Source of the DNA: Kitagawia praeruptora
Taxonomy: Eukaryota; Streptophyta; Magnoliopsida; Apiales; Apiaceae
Assembly (NCBI GenBank): GCA_037693485.1
Contig: CM075353.1
Coordinates: 8,876,001 to 8,940,000 of the forward strand
Reading direction: 5' to 3'
Length of the DNA: 64,000 nt
In this document: positions 35,073 through 48,221 of the stretch, in pieces
How the letters are laid out: every line of letters starts with the position of its first letter
Position numbering within the stretch: the stretch's first letter is position 1
Notes under the pieces: generated by a model
Databases searched by the model: none
The model's input: only the letters and a program-made list of their open reading frames with translations
Told to the model about the DNA's origin: nothing
Made by a program: the position numbers and the translations under genes

Positions 35073-38000
35073 GGGGAGAGAGGGAAAAGACAACGGTGGT
35101 GGTTCCGTGGCGGCTCACCGGAAATTAAATTCGGTATACATACGTTTATGTGTATATTTTAATTGAATTATTATTGTTTTAATTTAATTAGATTTAATTG
35201 CTAATATATTTGTTAATTTCCGAAAATTAATTTCGGAGAGTTTAGTTGCTAATTATAATTGATGGGAGTAATTGTGAGTTTAATGTGTTAATTGTAGTAG
35301 TTTAATTATTAAATTAGTATGGTTACAATTTGATTAATTGTGAAATTCGAGTATTGTTTAATTGGCATAATTGTAATTAGATATAAGTTGTGAGTTAAAT
35401 ATGTGGAATTTCGTAATTGAATTAAAGTGGAAAATTGTGGATATTACTATGTTATGTGAATTAAATTGGTAAATAAAGTTGAGTATTATTACTATTTGTT
35501 AATTAATGGTAAGTTGAGTTGCTATTTGTAATTGTTGGGATTAGTTGTGTGTCGAGCTATATGATTTTGTTGTTCGGATTAGTGATTACTGATTTGTTAA
35601 TTGTTGTCTTATAAAGTGTAGATATAAGGGTTGGTTAAATTGTAAAGGTTTATGTGCTAAATGGTAAATGTTTATGTGTTAAATCCTAAATGGTATAAAT
35701 CAAGTCTTAGTATTTGTTGAATGTATAATCGTCAATTACTTGGTGTTGGTAAGTATGTGGATACGTGATACATGTTAAATGTTGTAGTCGAATCATAACA
35801 TTTGTTAAATGTTAGAATTTTATAATAATTAGAATTGTGCTAGGGGTTATGAGAAGATCACAAGTTTTTAAATGTCAATATTTAGAGGACTTGTGTAATT
35901 CTTTTCGACTAATCCCTAGGGCTTACGAATATCCATGATTAGCTATCACGAGTATAATTAATATACTTGAGTGATGTGATCATTGATATAGCGTAAGTAA
36001 TAGTTAGTGCTAGGGGTTGTTCCCTAGGGCTTACGAACATCAATGATTGGTTGTCACGTGTATCATTAAAATGCGTGAGAAATACGATCATTGGTGTAGC
36101 GTAAGTAGTAGTGTTAATTATTATGTGCTAGGTGCCGCATGTCTGGGCGGGTACTTTTCATTATTTGTTTACTTTTATGTTGCTGCAAGTTGAGGCAGCT
36201 TTTATTTTATCAAAAGCAGGGTTATAAATTGTTTTGTTTGGCATGGAGGGGCTGAGCCCATAGTCCGATAAACGAATACTACATGCCGAAATTTTCTGAA
36301 AATCCCCTGCATTTAAATTTATTTAACTTATTTGATTTCAATGGTTTAAAGGCATGTTTTGGGTGCTAACTGTTTATGTATATATGTGTCAAGGAATTCA
36401 TTTCGAGGATTAATTGTGTCTTGGGGATTAGTTGTCTATTTATGTGTTAAATTGAGGATTATTTATAAACTTAGTTTTGTCATGGAATGAAACTAGTATT
36501 ATAAATGTATATGTTAAGTGAAGTTCACTAAATGGTGGTATAGGGTTATGATGGGTGATACTAGGAAATGTCTACGTTTTAAAAAGGGGACTCTTTAAGT
36601 GTCAATTGCTATTACTAAATGTGTTATGTGCATTAATTGGTATTTGAGTAGTCAGCTATAGGGATAACAACTATAGTACGACTTTAGGTGACTCAGTGGT
36701 AATTCTGAATTGTGTCAACTCGAGATACGAGGTTGGACTGACGCGTGATCGTAACTATTTCGGTACCATTAGGGCGTGATCAAGTGGAGCAACGGGTATC
36801 AAAAAGGAAGGATCGAGGCGTCGTGTAAAGTTCATGGAACTGCTTGGGCGAAACGTCAAGGATTTATTCGCGGTGTTCCGTTTGGTGCCAAGGACCAGAG
36901 GCAAGTTTATTTATACATACTCTATCGTTCAGAGTATATTTATTTTGAAATATATGAAATGTGTGGAATAAGACTTCAGTCCATATTTGCAAGATTTTCT
37001 TCTATCTTTATCTTGATAAATTGTTTACTTTTAAGTAAAATGGTTTGATTGGAAATATATGTGATATGGAGAGAGTGATATACTATAAGGAGTAAAGTGA
37101 TATGGGGAGGAATGGTATCAGTTGTTATTATGGTTATTTTTATGATATTATGGTATCAGTTGTTATCTAAAGTTATTTTATAATATTACAGTTATGTGTA
37201 AATTGAGGATCTTTGAGTTCTAAACCCTGTCAGACGTTATTAATAAATATTTTGTTATATAAGGGGACAAGGGTTGAGGTTTACAGATTTTCTTAAAAAG
37301 GGATTTACATGTAAAGTATTTTAGTTGGTGTAATTTGAATGTATGGATATATGAATGGAATAGTGGAAGGGGTTATCTTGAAATGTATATTTTCGAAAAC
37401 CCGGACAAAGTTTTTAGAAAGAATTTCGCAATAATTAACCTAATGGCAACATCACCAACAAACTAGTATTTATTTAATTAGTAGATACCTCTCGAAGCAT
37501 CTACTAATTAAATAAACATTATTCGTCTAATTAAATTTATTTAATTAGATGAATATTATTTTTAAAATGTTTTCTTAAAATCGCTTTGTTCCGGAATAAT
37601 AATAAAGATATTTCGATGGTTATAAATGAGACATTTTTGGTTAAAAATGTCTGGAATGATAATGATAAATGTTATTTTAATGGTTATCTAATTCAATGAA
37701 TCTTAATTATAATATTCATTTAAAAGGGATTATTGAATAGTTATTCTTTAGATATTCTAAGTGTTCTAAGGGTGATTAAATATTGTTAAAAGGTTATTTA
37801 AAGAATTTCATAGTGAAATGAATGTATGTCTTGAATCGATATACCTGTATATATGTTTTCAAATGATTATAATACGGATATGAAAATGGAAAGGTGAAAT
37901 GTGAAATGGAAATGAAAATGATATATGTGAATGGAAATGCGAATGGAAACGGAAAAGTGGAAAAATGTGAAATGGTATTGATAATGATAAAATGATTTGA

Positions 38001-38964
38001 AAAAGGGGGATTAGCAACAAACTTGCGTAAAAGGCTGTGTCAGGGCTGTGTGCGACATAGTCTAGCATTCATTATATGATTCGGCACGAAGATGCCAAGG
38101 GAGGATGTTAGCAGGTGGCCTTCCTCCAGGGATGATGTTAGCAGGTGGCCTTCATTCCTTCTACCGGTAGTAAAAAGGGACGGGTACGGAGGACGACTGA
38201 TCATCGCGCCTCACGTATTCGGCAACAGTGAAAACCCCCAAAATTTTTGAATAAAGAATCGACGATAAAGTCAGATTGATATATTGAAAAGGGAAAATTG
38301 TATGAAAGTATGAAATTACCTTACGGTTAAAAGAGAAACTGAGTTTATATTATTTTATATACAATTGTCGTATAAAAAGGGAATAAAAAGATTATATTGA
38401 AAGATTTTACCCAAAGGTTATATTATCTGGGATATTATACTGAGATGATGTATAGTTTATTATCTTGTTATAAGAGAAAATGATATTATACGATTGGAAG
38501 AGAAACTGATATTTTGTTAAACCCTAGTAATAACTTGCTGAGCAATTCTTTCGCTCATACTTGCTTGTTTTCAAATATTAACTTTTCAGAGGAAGGTAGC
38601 CGGACGAGGTTATCTGCATGGCTTAGATGAAGCGGGCAGCGTGCCTTTGTGAAGACGTTATGATCTAGAAAGTTTATATCTGGAGTAAGTTATATGTAAG
38701 TATATTGATGTGTAATATATATGTTACTTTGCGCAAAATAGTATTAGTTACTGGTGTACTTCTCAACGAAGTTATACTAGTAGTAAGGAGTTGATTCTTG
38801 TTTCTAGCCCTATAACCTAAAAGATGCTTGGTGGTTGGGGTCTCAAATGTTGTAACTCAATTATTAATGGCTACAGATGGTTTAATGTGGTTAAACAGTT
38901 GATTGGTTATTAAGGTTTTCCGTGTGACGACCAAATCCCTGACCCCGGATTTGGGGGCGTTACA
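33997..38964 (+). mobile_element. Solo LTR of a related element, inverted, TSD CTAAT
   Basis: Begins TATAATAACCCG (terminal TG mutated to TA) and ends GGGGGCGTTACA. It is the same LTR family as A-C but in the opposite orientation, 4,968 bp long and clearly more diverged in places (e.g. 35640-36110). CTAAT flanks it at 33992-33996 and 38965-38969, whereas LTRs A and C have uninterrupted CCCTAATGGTACTG. No internal region or second LTR is present, so it is a solo LTR left by intra-element recombination. It has its own promoter-like block: GGGCCTAAGCCC near 34693, TG/TA repeats, a G/C-rich stretch and (GA)n at 35039-35068. Confidence 0.92.
36776..37048 (+). other. 90-codon ORF kept in all four LTR copies
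   Basis: An ATG-to-stop frame of 90 codons (begins MIKWSNGYQKGR) in sense with the solo LTR. Equivalent 90-codon frames lie in LTR A (27998-27726), B (33988-33716) and C (44976-44704). The solo LTR differs by only a few residues (e.g. AVLSG versus GVPFG). No domain is recognised. It may be coding, or simply lie in a constrained regulatory or splice region (a GC-type donor, AGAGGCAAGT, lies inside it). Confidence 0.3.
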
Positions 38965-38969
38965 CTAAT

Positions 38970-40099
38970 GGTACTGTAATTGTTACGAGTACGCGTCAGT
39001 CCAACTCGTATCTCGAGTAGACCCAACTCAGAATTACCACTGAGTCACCTAAAGTCGTACTATAGTTGTTATCCCTATAACTCACTACTCAAATACCAAT
39101 TAATGCACATAACACATTTAGTCAACTTCACTTAACATATACAATTATAATACTAGTGTCATTCTATGACAAAACTCAGTTTATAAATAATCCTCAAAAC
39201 GCATTTAATCCCCGAAACACATAAATCCTTGAATTAACACATAAATCCTTGAGACAACAATTACCCTCGAATTAATTCACTTAACACATATACACATAAA
39301 CAGTTAACACCCAAATCATACCTTTAAACCATTGAAATCAAATAAGTTAAATAAATTTAAATGCAGGGGATTTTCAGAAAATTTCGGCATGTAGTATTCG
39401 TTTATCGGACTATGGGCACAGCCCCTCAATATCAATCAAAACAATTCAACCCTGCTTTTGCAAAAATAAAGCTGCCTCAACTTGCAGCAACATAAAAGTA
39501 AACAAATAATGAAAAGTACCCGCCCAGACATGCGGCACCTCAACATTTAAAGAAAGTAAACTAAGTTTATCCACATGTAAGTCAACACCATGTAGTTGAC
39601 AAATATGACTTCTAACAATTACTACGACCCGACTTATACCATTTAGCACATAAACATTTACCGATAAGCCAACTCTTATAACTATACCTCATATGACAAT
39701 AACAATTAGCACTTAGCAATTTAAAAATTACAATTTGGAAACTAACAATTAGCAATTAGCACTAAACATTTAGCAATCACTAAACTCAACAATTACGATT
39801 AATCACAAATATAGACTCTCCGAATAAAATACGGAAATCCCAATAATATTCACAATCCACCATATTAATCTAATTACGAAAATTAGCATATTAACTTACA
39901 ATTTAAATCCAACTTAATTACCACAATAATCTCACCATTTAACTAATTAAATTACCACAATTTACAACTAATTAAATTCAACAATAAACTAACTAAATGC
40001 GATAATTAAATACATGCTTTAAAAATATAAAAATTTATACCATTCGGTTCGTTCCGATTCGACTCGCAAAATTAATCTTCCACCAAAACCATCTCTCTC

Positions 40100-40158
<59 letters not shown>

Positions 40159-41193
40159 GCCTCCTTCCCCGCGCTTGCTCAACTACCACTACCACACCAC
40201 GACGCCGCCACAGCCATCGCCGGCCGGACGCCGTCGTCGCCGCGCCGCCCCTCCTCCTGCCTTCACTTGACACCAGATCTCCACCTTGCTACACACACAT
40301 ATACACGCACATATACACCCTTGTATATACACACACACGCGATATCTATATATATATATATGTGTATTATCAAACCCCTAATTTGATTTCTTCCCAAATC
40401 CCTAATTTCTTCCCCAATTCTCTTTTCTCTCTCCCCGATCTATTCTATCTGCTGCGTCTATTTTCTCTCGGTTGTTTTCCAATTGGGCTTAGGCCCAATC
40501 TTATATTACTACTAACACTTAACTCCGAGCCCAAATAAAACACTACTCATTCTTGTAAAAACTAATACACATCTTTTATAAATCGAAATTAAATAGAAAA
40601 TTTGGGAAAATTAAACTTTTCATTTTTAAAATGAAGAGTATATAATTATGAACACCTACATATTTTTAAAATATTTTTCAGATCAAAAATGAATTAAATA
40701 TGAATTTTGCAAGTTTTGATCCTTTAATTGCAACATAACTCTTAAAATCATTTTAAAATACCAAAACACCCAAATTAATTCTCCTAATAATTTTAAAACT
40801 CAATAAATATATAAAGATAATATTTCAAAAGATTTCATGATTTTTAATTCCTCCGATAATTTTATAAAATTAACAGAGGATCAAAATGCATGATTTAAAT
40901 ATATTTAAATCCTCAAAAATAAAAATAAAATACATCAGCCTTCACAGCTCACACAAATCATCATATAAACACATAAACACAACTTCACATACATTCCACC
41001 TTCCAACAATAATCACATAATATAGTTCATAATTACACCGAACCAGACAATAATTAAATAATTCGCTTTTGAAATTCCTTGAACTGGAATAATGAACAAT
41101 AAAATAAATTAAAAATTTCCTCCTCATTTTAGGAAAACATTAATATTCTTAAAATAATACTTAAATCATTTTCTGAAAATTCGGGTTATTACA
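38970..41193 (-). repeat. LARD LTR B, right part
   Basis: Continuation of the middle LTR after the solo LTR; both parts sum to 4,520 bp without the second CTAAT copy. Its (CT)n tract (40103-40156) is about twice as long as in LTRs A and C. Confidence 0.92.
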
Positions 41194-42688
41194 GTCTACC
41201 CCCCTTAAAAGGATTCCGTCCACGGAATCAGCTAAGGCCACTACTGGGATTCCTTAATTCTTTCATCATCAACACTTATTTTGCAAAACCATAGATAACA
41301 TCCATTCATAAGCAACTCCTCCAAAACTCAATTCAACTATAGGGTATCTATCTGACACATCACTATTCCTTCCACATATATGTCTCGACCAACTTGCCAT
41401 TATCATCCTATCCTTGAGAGAGAGAGTTCACTGATTCCATTAACATAACACTCTTGAGAGAGAGATTGCACTCATTCCATTAATCATAACATCCATGAGA
41501 GAGAGCAAACTAATTCTATCGATATGTCACTGATATTCTATTCGTTTTGGGATTCGCTCCTGCTCTTGGCGATTCCGCTCGAATCTAATTTCTATCAGCG
41601 AATTTCGACTTGACCGACCTGGTTGGCATCCCCTTGAAATTTATTAGAGATAACAAGAATCATGGAGCTTTGAAAAGATAGCTGTCATATCAAGACAAAT
41701 GTCACCCACTGGTGACCATAAGATTATGAGATTTGAAACAAACCTTATTGGAAATAAGAGAATTTACTGAGAGATCAATATGATCATAAGAACTCACGTT
41801 GCGTGTCTCAGTTGAGACATTACTAAAGGTAATTAGCCTTCTTGTATTTCACAACTCACAAGTGATGGCGTCCCATCAGACTTCTATCACACAGACAGAT
41901 AGTCCTTGTGGCCCCTATATGTATAGGGTTGTTCGTCTCAGTGGAAGTTGAGAAGTACGAAAGAAATTCAAAGTCAAGTCAATAATAATCATCTTCTGAC
42001 AATTACTTCTCAAAGGGACACCTTGGATTAAAATCGAACAATTTCCAAGGCGCAATTTCCAAAGAAAAGGATAACCAGAAAGATACTGGTATTCGACAAG
42101 CAAGAGGTTCTATATCACCATTGAATTATCCACCATTGAAGAAAAGTGGAAGTTTGAAATAATATCATTTGATAGGGCTTCGAAAACATGAAGGTAAGTA
42201 TAATGAAAGCCCTTGGCACAATTGAAACCAAATATGACTTAACACAAGGAAAAATAACTTCGAAGAGGAAATATATCCTTTATCACAATTCTCTCTTAGA
42301 GAGATGTCAAATTATTCATAGATTGGGAAGGTAATCAAAAGATTCACCAATGGGGTATTGCCAAGGTCTCCACGGATGCCTTTTATGTCGGCTCCTTTGA
42401 CGGATAATCGTTCGATCCCAGAGCTGTTCTTTTCCAGGCACACCCTAAGGTGCTTGATAACTTACGTCATCGTCGACTCGTAATAGTCACTAAGGATTCA
42501 ATCATCGACGTTAATAATCTCAGGGAGTTCTATCTCAACATATCCTTCAACATAGCATTCAAATCTTAACTTAATCATTGGCACTACACCCGGTAGTCCA
42601 ACATGAACTCTGACGTTCTCACATAACTATACACACTCCTACTCACTCTCGTTTCTAGTTTACTATAACCTTAGCTCTGATACCACTC
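41194..42688 (-). repeat. LARD internal region 2 (1,495 bp, non-coding)
   Basis: Same length and nearly the same sequence as internal region 1, with a few single-base differences (e.g. ATTACTTCTC versus ATTAATTCTC). It keeps both the primer binding site (near 42674-42685) and the purine tract. Confidence 0.93.
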
Positions 42689-45600
42689 TGTAACGCCCCC
42701 AAATCCGGGGTCAGGGATTTGGTCGTCACGCAAAAATCCTTAATAACAAATCACCTGTTTAACCACATTAAACCATCTGTAGTCATTAATAATTGAGTTA
42801 CAACATTTGAGACCCCAACCACCAAGCATCTTTTAGGTTATAGGGCTAGAAACAAGAATCAAATCCTTACTACTAGTATAACTTCGTTGAGAAGTACACC
42901 AGCAACTAGTACTATTTTACACAAAGTAACATATATATTACACATCAATATACTTACATATAACTTACTCCAGCTATAAACTTTCTAGATCATATCGTCT
43001 TCATAAGGGCACACTGCTCGCTTCATCTAAGCCATGCAGATAACCTCGTCCGGCTACCTTCCACTGAAAAGTTAATATTTGAAAACAAGCAAGTATGAGC
43101 GAAAGAATTGCTCAGCAAGTTATTACTAGAGTTTAACAAAATATCATTCTTGAAACCTTTATAACCACGAAATTTTATAGGGAAAGTATAATGTTTGAAA
43201 TTAATATCAACTGAACAATATACCAATGTAATATAAACGATGCCGTTACAAGGTAATTAAATAGCCACATCTTGTTTGCGCAGTAATACACCAACATAAG
43301 CTTGCTGGTTATTCAATATGAAATCACTTACTTAATGATAATATAATATCAGCTCTCTTCTATAACAAGATAATAATCAATACATCATCTTAGTATAATA
43401 TCTCAAGGTAATATAACATTTAAAATCAAGCTCTCAATATAATCTTTCCATTTCCTTTTATACAACAATTGTGTATAAAAGTAATATAAAATCAGTTTCT
43501 CTTCTTACTATAAAACAATTCCATCATTTCATACCATTTTCCTTTTCAGTACACAACTCTGAAAACCATTATCCATTCTTTCTTTTAAAGAAAACGTTGG
43601 GGATTTCCACTGTTGCCGAATACGTGAGGCACGATGATCAGTCGTCCTCCGTACCCGTCCCTTTTTACTACCGATAGACGGAGGTAGGTTCTCCACCATC
43701 CCCCAGGAGGAAGGTCCACCACTACATCCTCCCTCGGCAACTCTTGGGCCGGAATAAATATTGAATGCTGGACTGTGCCGCACACAGCCTCCTACGCTTT
43801 TTGTTGTTATCCCCCTTTTTGTCAAATCATTTTACCATTATCAATACCATTTCACATTTCACCTTTCCATTTTCATATCCGTATTATAATCATTTGAAAA
43901 CATATATACAGGTATATCAATTCAAGACATACATTCATTTCACTATGAAATTCCTTAAATAACCTTTTAACAATATTTAATCACCCTCAGAACACTTAGA
44001 ATATCTAAAGAATAACTATTCAATAATCCCTTTTAAATGAATATTATAATTAATATTCATTGAATTAAATAACCATTAAAATAACATTTATCATTTTCAT
44101 TCCAGACATTTTTAACCAAAAATGTCTCCTTTATAACCATCGAAATATTTTTATTATTCCGGAACAAAGCGATTGTAAGAAAACGTTTTAAAAATAATAT
44201 TCATCTAATTAAATAAATTTAATTCGACGAATAAGGTTTATTTAATCAGTAGATACTTCAAGAGGTATCTACTAATTAAATAAACACTAGTTTGTTGGTG
44301 ATGTTGCCATTAGGTTAATTATTACGAAATTCTTTCTAAAAACTTTGTCCGGGTTTTCGAAAATATACATTTCAAGATAACCCCTTCCATTTTTCCATTC
44401 ATATATCCATACATTTAAATTACACCAACTAAAATACTTTACATATAAGTCCCTTTTAAGAAAATCTGTAAATATTAACCCTTGTCCCCTTATATAACAA
44501 AATATTTATTAATAACGTCTGAAACAGTTTACAACTCATACATCCCCAATTTACACATAATTGTAATATTATAAAATAACTTTAGATAACAACTGATACC
44601 ATAATATCATAAAAATAACCATAATAACAACTGATACCATTCCTTCCCATATCACTTTACTCCTTATAGTATATCACTCTCTCCATATCACATATATTTC
44701 CAATCAAACCATTTTACTTAAAAGTAAACAATTTATCAAGATAAAGATAGAAGAAAATCTTGCAAATATGGACTGAAGTCTTATTCCACACATTTCATAT
44801 ATTTCAAAATAAATATACTCTGAACGATAGAGTATGTATAAATAAACTTGCCTCTGGTCCTTAGCACCAGACAGAACAGCGCGAATAAATCCTTGGCGTT
44901 TCGCCCAAGTAGTTCCATGAACTTTACACGACGCCTCGATCCTTCCTTTTTGATACACGTTGCTACACTTGATCACGCCCTAATGGTACTGTAATTGTTA
45001 CGAGTACGCGTCAGTCCAGCCTCGTATCTCGAGTAGACCCAACTCAGAATTACCACTGAGTCACCTAAAGTCGTACTATAGTTGTTATCCCTATAACTGA
45101 CTACTCAAATACCAATTAATGCACATAACACATTTAGTCAACTTCACTTAACATATACAATTATAATACTAGTGTCATTCTATGACAAAACTCAGTTTAT
45201 AAATAATCCTCAAAACGCATTTAATCCCCGAAACACATAAATCCTTGAATTAACACATAAATCCTTGAGACAACAATTACCCTCGAATAAATTCACTTAA
45301 CACATATACACATAAACAGTTAACACCCAAATCATACCTTTAAACCATTGAAATCAAATAAGTTAAATAAATTTAAATGCAGGGGATTTTCAGAAAATTT
45401 CGGCATGTAGTATTCGTTTATCGGACTATGGGCACAGCCCCTCAATATCAATCAAAACAATTCAACCCTGCTTTTGCAAAAATAAAGCTGCCTCAACTTG
45501 CAGCAACATAAAAGTAAACAAATAATGAAAAGTACCCGCCCAGACATGCGGCACCTCAACATTTAAAGAAAGTAAACTAAGTTTATCCACATGTAAGTCA

Positions 45601-46115
45601 ACACCATGTAGTTGACAAATATGACTTCTAACAATTACTACGACCCGACTTATACCATTTAGCACATAGACATTTACCGATAAGCCAACTCTTATAACTA
45701 TACCTCATATGACAATAACAATTAGCACTTAGCAATTTAAAAATTACAATTTGGAAAGTAACAATTAGCAATTAGCACTAAACATTTAGCAATCACTAAA
45801 CTCAACAATTACGATTAATCACAAATATAGACTCTCCGAATAAAATACGGAAATCCCAATAATATTCACAATCCACCATATTAATCTAATTACGAAAATT
45901 AGCATATTAACTTACAATTTAAATCCAACTTAATTACCACAATAATCTCACCATTTAACTAATTAAATTACCACAATTTACAACTAATTAAATTCAACAA
46001 TAAACTAACTAAATGCGATAATTAAATACATACTTTAAAAATATAAAAATTTATACCATTCGGTTCGTTCCGATTCGACTCGCAAAATTAATCTTCCACC
46101 AAAACCATCTCTCTC

Positions 46116-46146
<31 letters not shown>

Positions 46147-46329
46147 CTGCCTCCTTCCCCGCGCTTGCTCAACTACCACTACCACACCACGACGCCGCCA
46201 CAGCCATCGCCGGCCGGACGCCGTCGTCGCCGCGCCGCCCCTCCTCTTGCCTTCACTTGACACCAGATCTCCACCTTGCTACACACACATATACACGCAC
46301 ATATACACCCTTGTATACACACACACACG

Positions 46330-46381
<52 letters not shown>

Positions 46382-47209
46382 ATCATCAAACCCCCAATTT
46401 GATTTCTTCCCAAATCCCTAATTTCTTCCCCAATTCTCTTTTCTCTCTCCCCGATCTATTCTATCTGTTGCGTCTGTTTTCTCTCGGTTGTTTTCCAATT
46501 GGGCTTAGGCCCAATCTTATATTACTACTAACACTTAACTCCGAGCCCAAATAAAACACTACTCATTCTTGTAAAAACTAATACACATCTTTTATAAATC
46601 GAAATTAAATAGAAAATTTGGGAAAATTAAACTTTTCATTTTTAAAATGAAGAGTATATAATTATGAACACCCACATATTTTTAAAATATTTTTCGGATC
46701 AAAAATGAATTAAATATGAATTTTGCAAGTTTTGATCCTTTAATTGCAACATAACTCTTAAAATCATTTTAAAATACCAAAACACCCAAATTAATTCTCC
46801 TAATAATTTTAAAACTCAATAAATATATAAAGATAATATTTCAAGAGATTTCATGATTTTTAATTCCTCCGATAATTTTATAAAATTAACAGAGGATTAA
46901 AATGCATGATTTAAATATATTTAAATCCTCAAAAATATAAATAAAATACATCAGCCTTCACAGCTCACACAAATCATCATATAAACACATAAACACAACT
47001 TCACATACATTCCACCTTCCAACAATAATCACATAATATAGTTCATAATTACACCGAACCAGACAATAATTAAATAATTCGCTTTTGAAATTCCTTGAAC
47101 TGGAATAATGAACAATAAAATAAATTAAAAATTTCCTCCTCATTTTAGGAAAACATTAATATTCTTAAAATAATACTAAAATCATTTTCTGAAAATTCGG
47201 GTTATTACA
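42689..47209 (-). repeat. LARD LTR C (4,521 bp)
   Basis: Right-most LTR, the 5' LTR in element orientation. It is distinguished by a long (TA)n run at about 46333-46374. Ends GGGTTATTACA on + and is followed by the ATATT duplication. Confidence 0.93.
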
Positions 47210-47214
47210 ATATT

Positions 47215-47762
47215 AACATAAAACTCTCCAACACTCCCATCTCTTTCTAAAATATGAATAAATAATATTTTTTAATTATAGGTAAGGAATATAGGTAATA
47301 GCGTTGGAGTAAAACAACTTTTTGTTTACCTATCTTTTAGGTAACTACTCCCTCCGTCTCAATGGATTCTTTACAGTTACTATTTTGGGTCGTCCCATTC
47401 ATTTCTTTACATTCCTAAAATAGTAAGTTTTAACATTATTACACCCACTACTTCACTTATTTTAACAATACTTTACACTATTACACCCACTACTTCACTT
47501 ATTTTAACAATAAAATCACTATTACACCCACTACTTCACTTATTTTAACAATAAAATCACTATTACATCCACTACTTCATTTATTTTAACAATATTACAC
47601 CCACTTTATACCAAATATTATATGTTTGTCTTGTCCTCCGTGCCCAGTTAGGATGTAAAGATCCCACTGGGACGGAGGGAGTATTATTTTAATATATTTT
47701 AGGGAAGTAAAATAGAATTATATTTTAGGGAAGTAAAATAGGGGTTTCCCTTGGAGATGCTC
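47215..47762. mobile_element. Right half of Tourist-like element with nested Stowaway
   Basis: Counterpart of 25512-25709. It ends CCCTTGGAGATGCTC and then TTA, and contains a complete Stowaway element at 47348-47681. Repeated TATTTTAGGGAAGTAAAATA blocks lie near the end. Confidence 0.55.
47348..47681. mobile_element. Stowaway MITE with internal ~40-bp tandem repeats, TSD TA
   Basis: Ends CTCCCTCCGTCTC and GGGACGGAGGGAG are inverted repeats flanked by TA (47346-47347 and 47682-47683). Inside, four units built on ATTACACCCACTACTTCACT repeat with a period of about 40 bp (47437-47600). No transposase. Confidence 0.85.
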
Positions 47763-47765
47763 TTA

Positions 47766-48216
47766 GTTTTGATTCCGGTTAGGGCCTTTTTTAATTCATA
47801 ATTATATATGTAGCATATTTCCCATACATTTAGCATGTTTTGTTACAATATGTTATAAAAAAAATTAAAAGTATAAAACGAGTTCTGATAATAATATTTT
47901 TTTTAAAATTATGATTTTCTATGATTAGAGGATTAGAAATGGGAGAAAAGATAAATTCAATAAAATAAATAAATTCATATTGCCACTCTTAAACTCCAAA
48001 TAATACTGGCCTGAGTTTTGCTAATGGAATGAGTTGCAAGTCCTGGAGTAAATGACATGGCTCAATATTTTTTCTTGGCCCAAAAAAATATTTCCAAAGG
48101 TCAGCTTGCGAACCGAATCTATAAAATTTAAGGTCTTTGGTTTGATTCCGGTTAGGGCCTTTTTTAATTTATGGAGCTATATATGTAGCATATTTCCCAT
48201 ACATTTAACATATTTT
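47766..48216. repeat. Two related repeat units flanking the gypsy insertion
   Basis: TTTGATTCCGGTTAGGGCC followed by TAGCATATTTCCCATACATT occurs at about 47769 and again at about 48143. The first unit runs on into GTTACAATATGTTATAAAA near 47842. The second is cut at GTTAC by the gypsy element and resumes at 57917 with GTTACAATATTTTACAAAA. Confidence 0.75.
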
Positions 48217-48221
48217 GTTAC

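Larger units (their letters stand above)
25710..47209 (-). mobile_element. LARD-like LTR element array: LTR-int-LTR-int-LTR, TSD ATATT
   Basis: Three 4.5-kb LTRs alternate with two 1,495-bp internal regions, all on the minus strand. The array is flanked by ATATT at 25705-25709 and 47210-47214. In element orientation each LTR begins TGTAATAACCCG and ends GGGGGCGTTACA. The internal region starts GAG-TGGTATCAGAGC (initiator-Met tRNA primer site) and ends in a purine tract (AAGGGGGGTAGAC) before the next LTR. No gag or pol exists, so mobilisation must depend on proteins from another element. A single duplication around the whole array implies one insertion followed by unequal exchange between LTRs. 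Confidence 0.93.
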
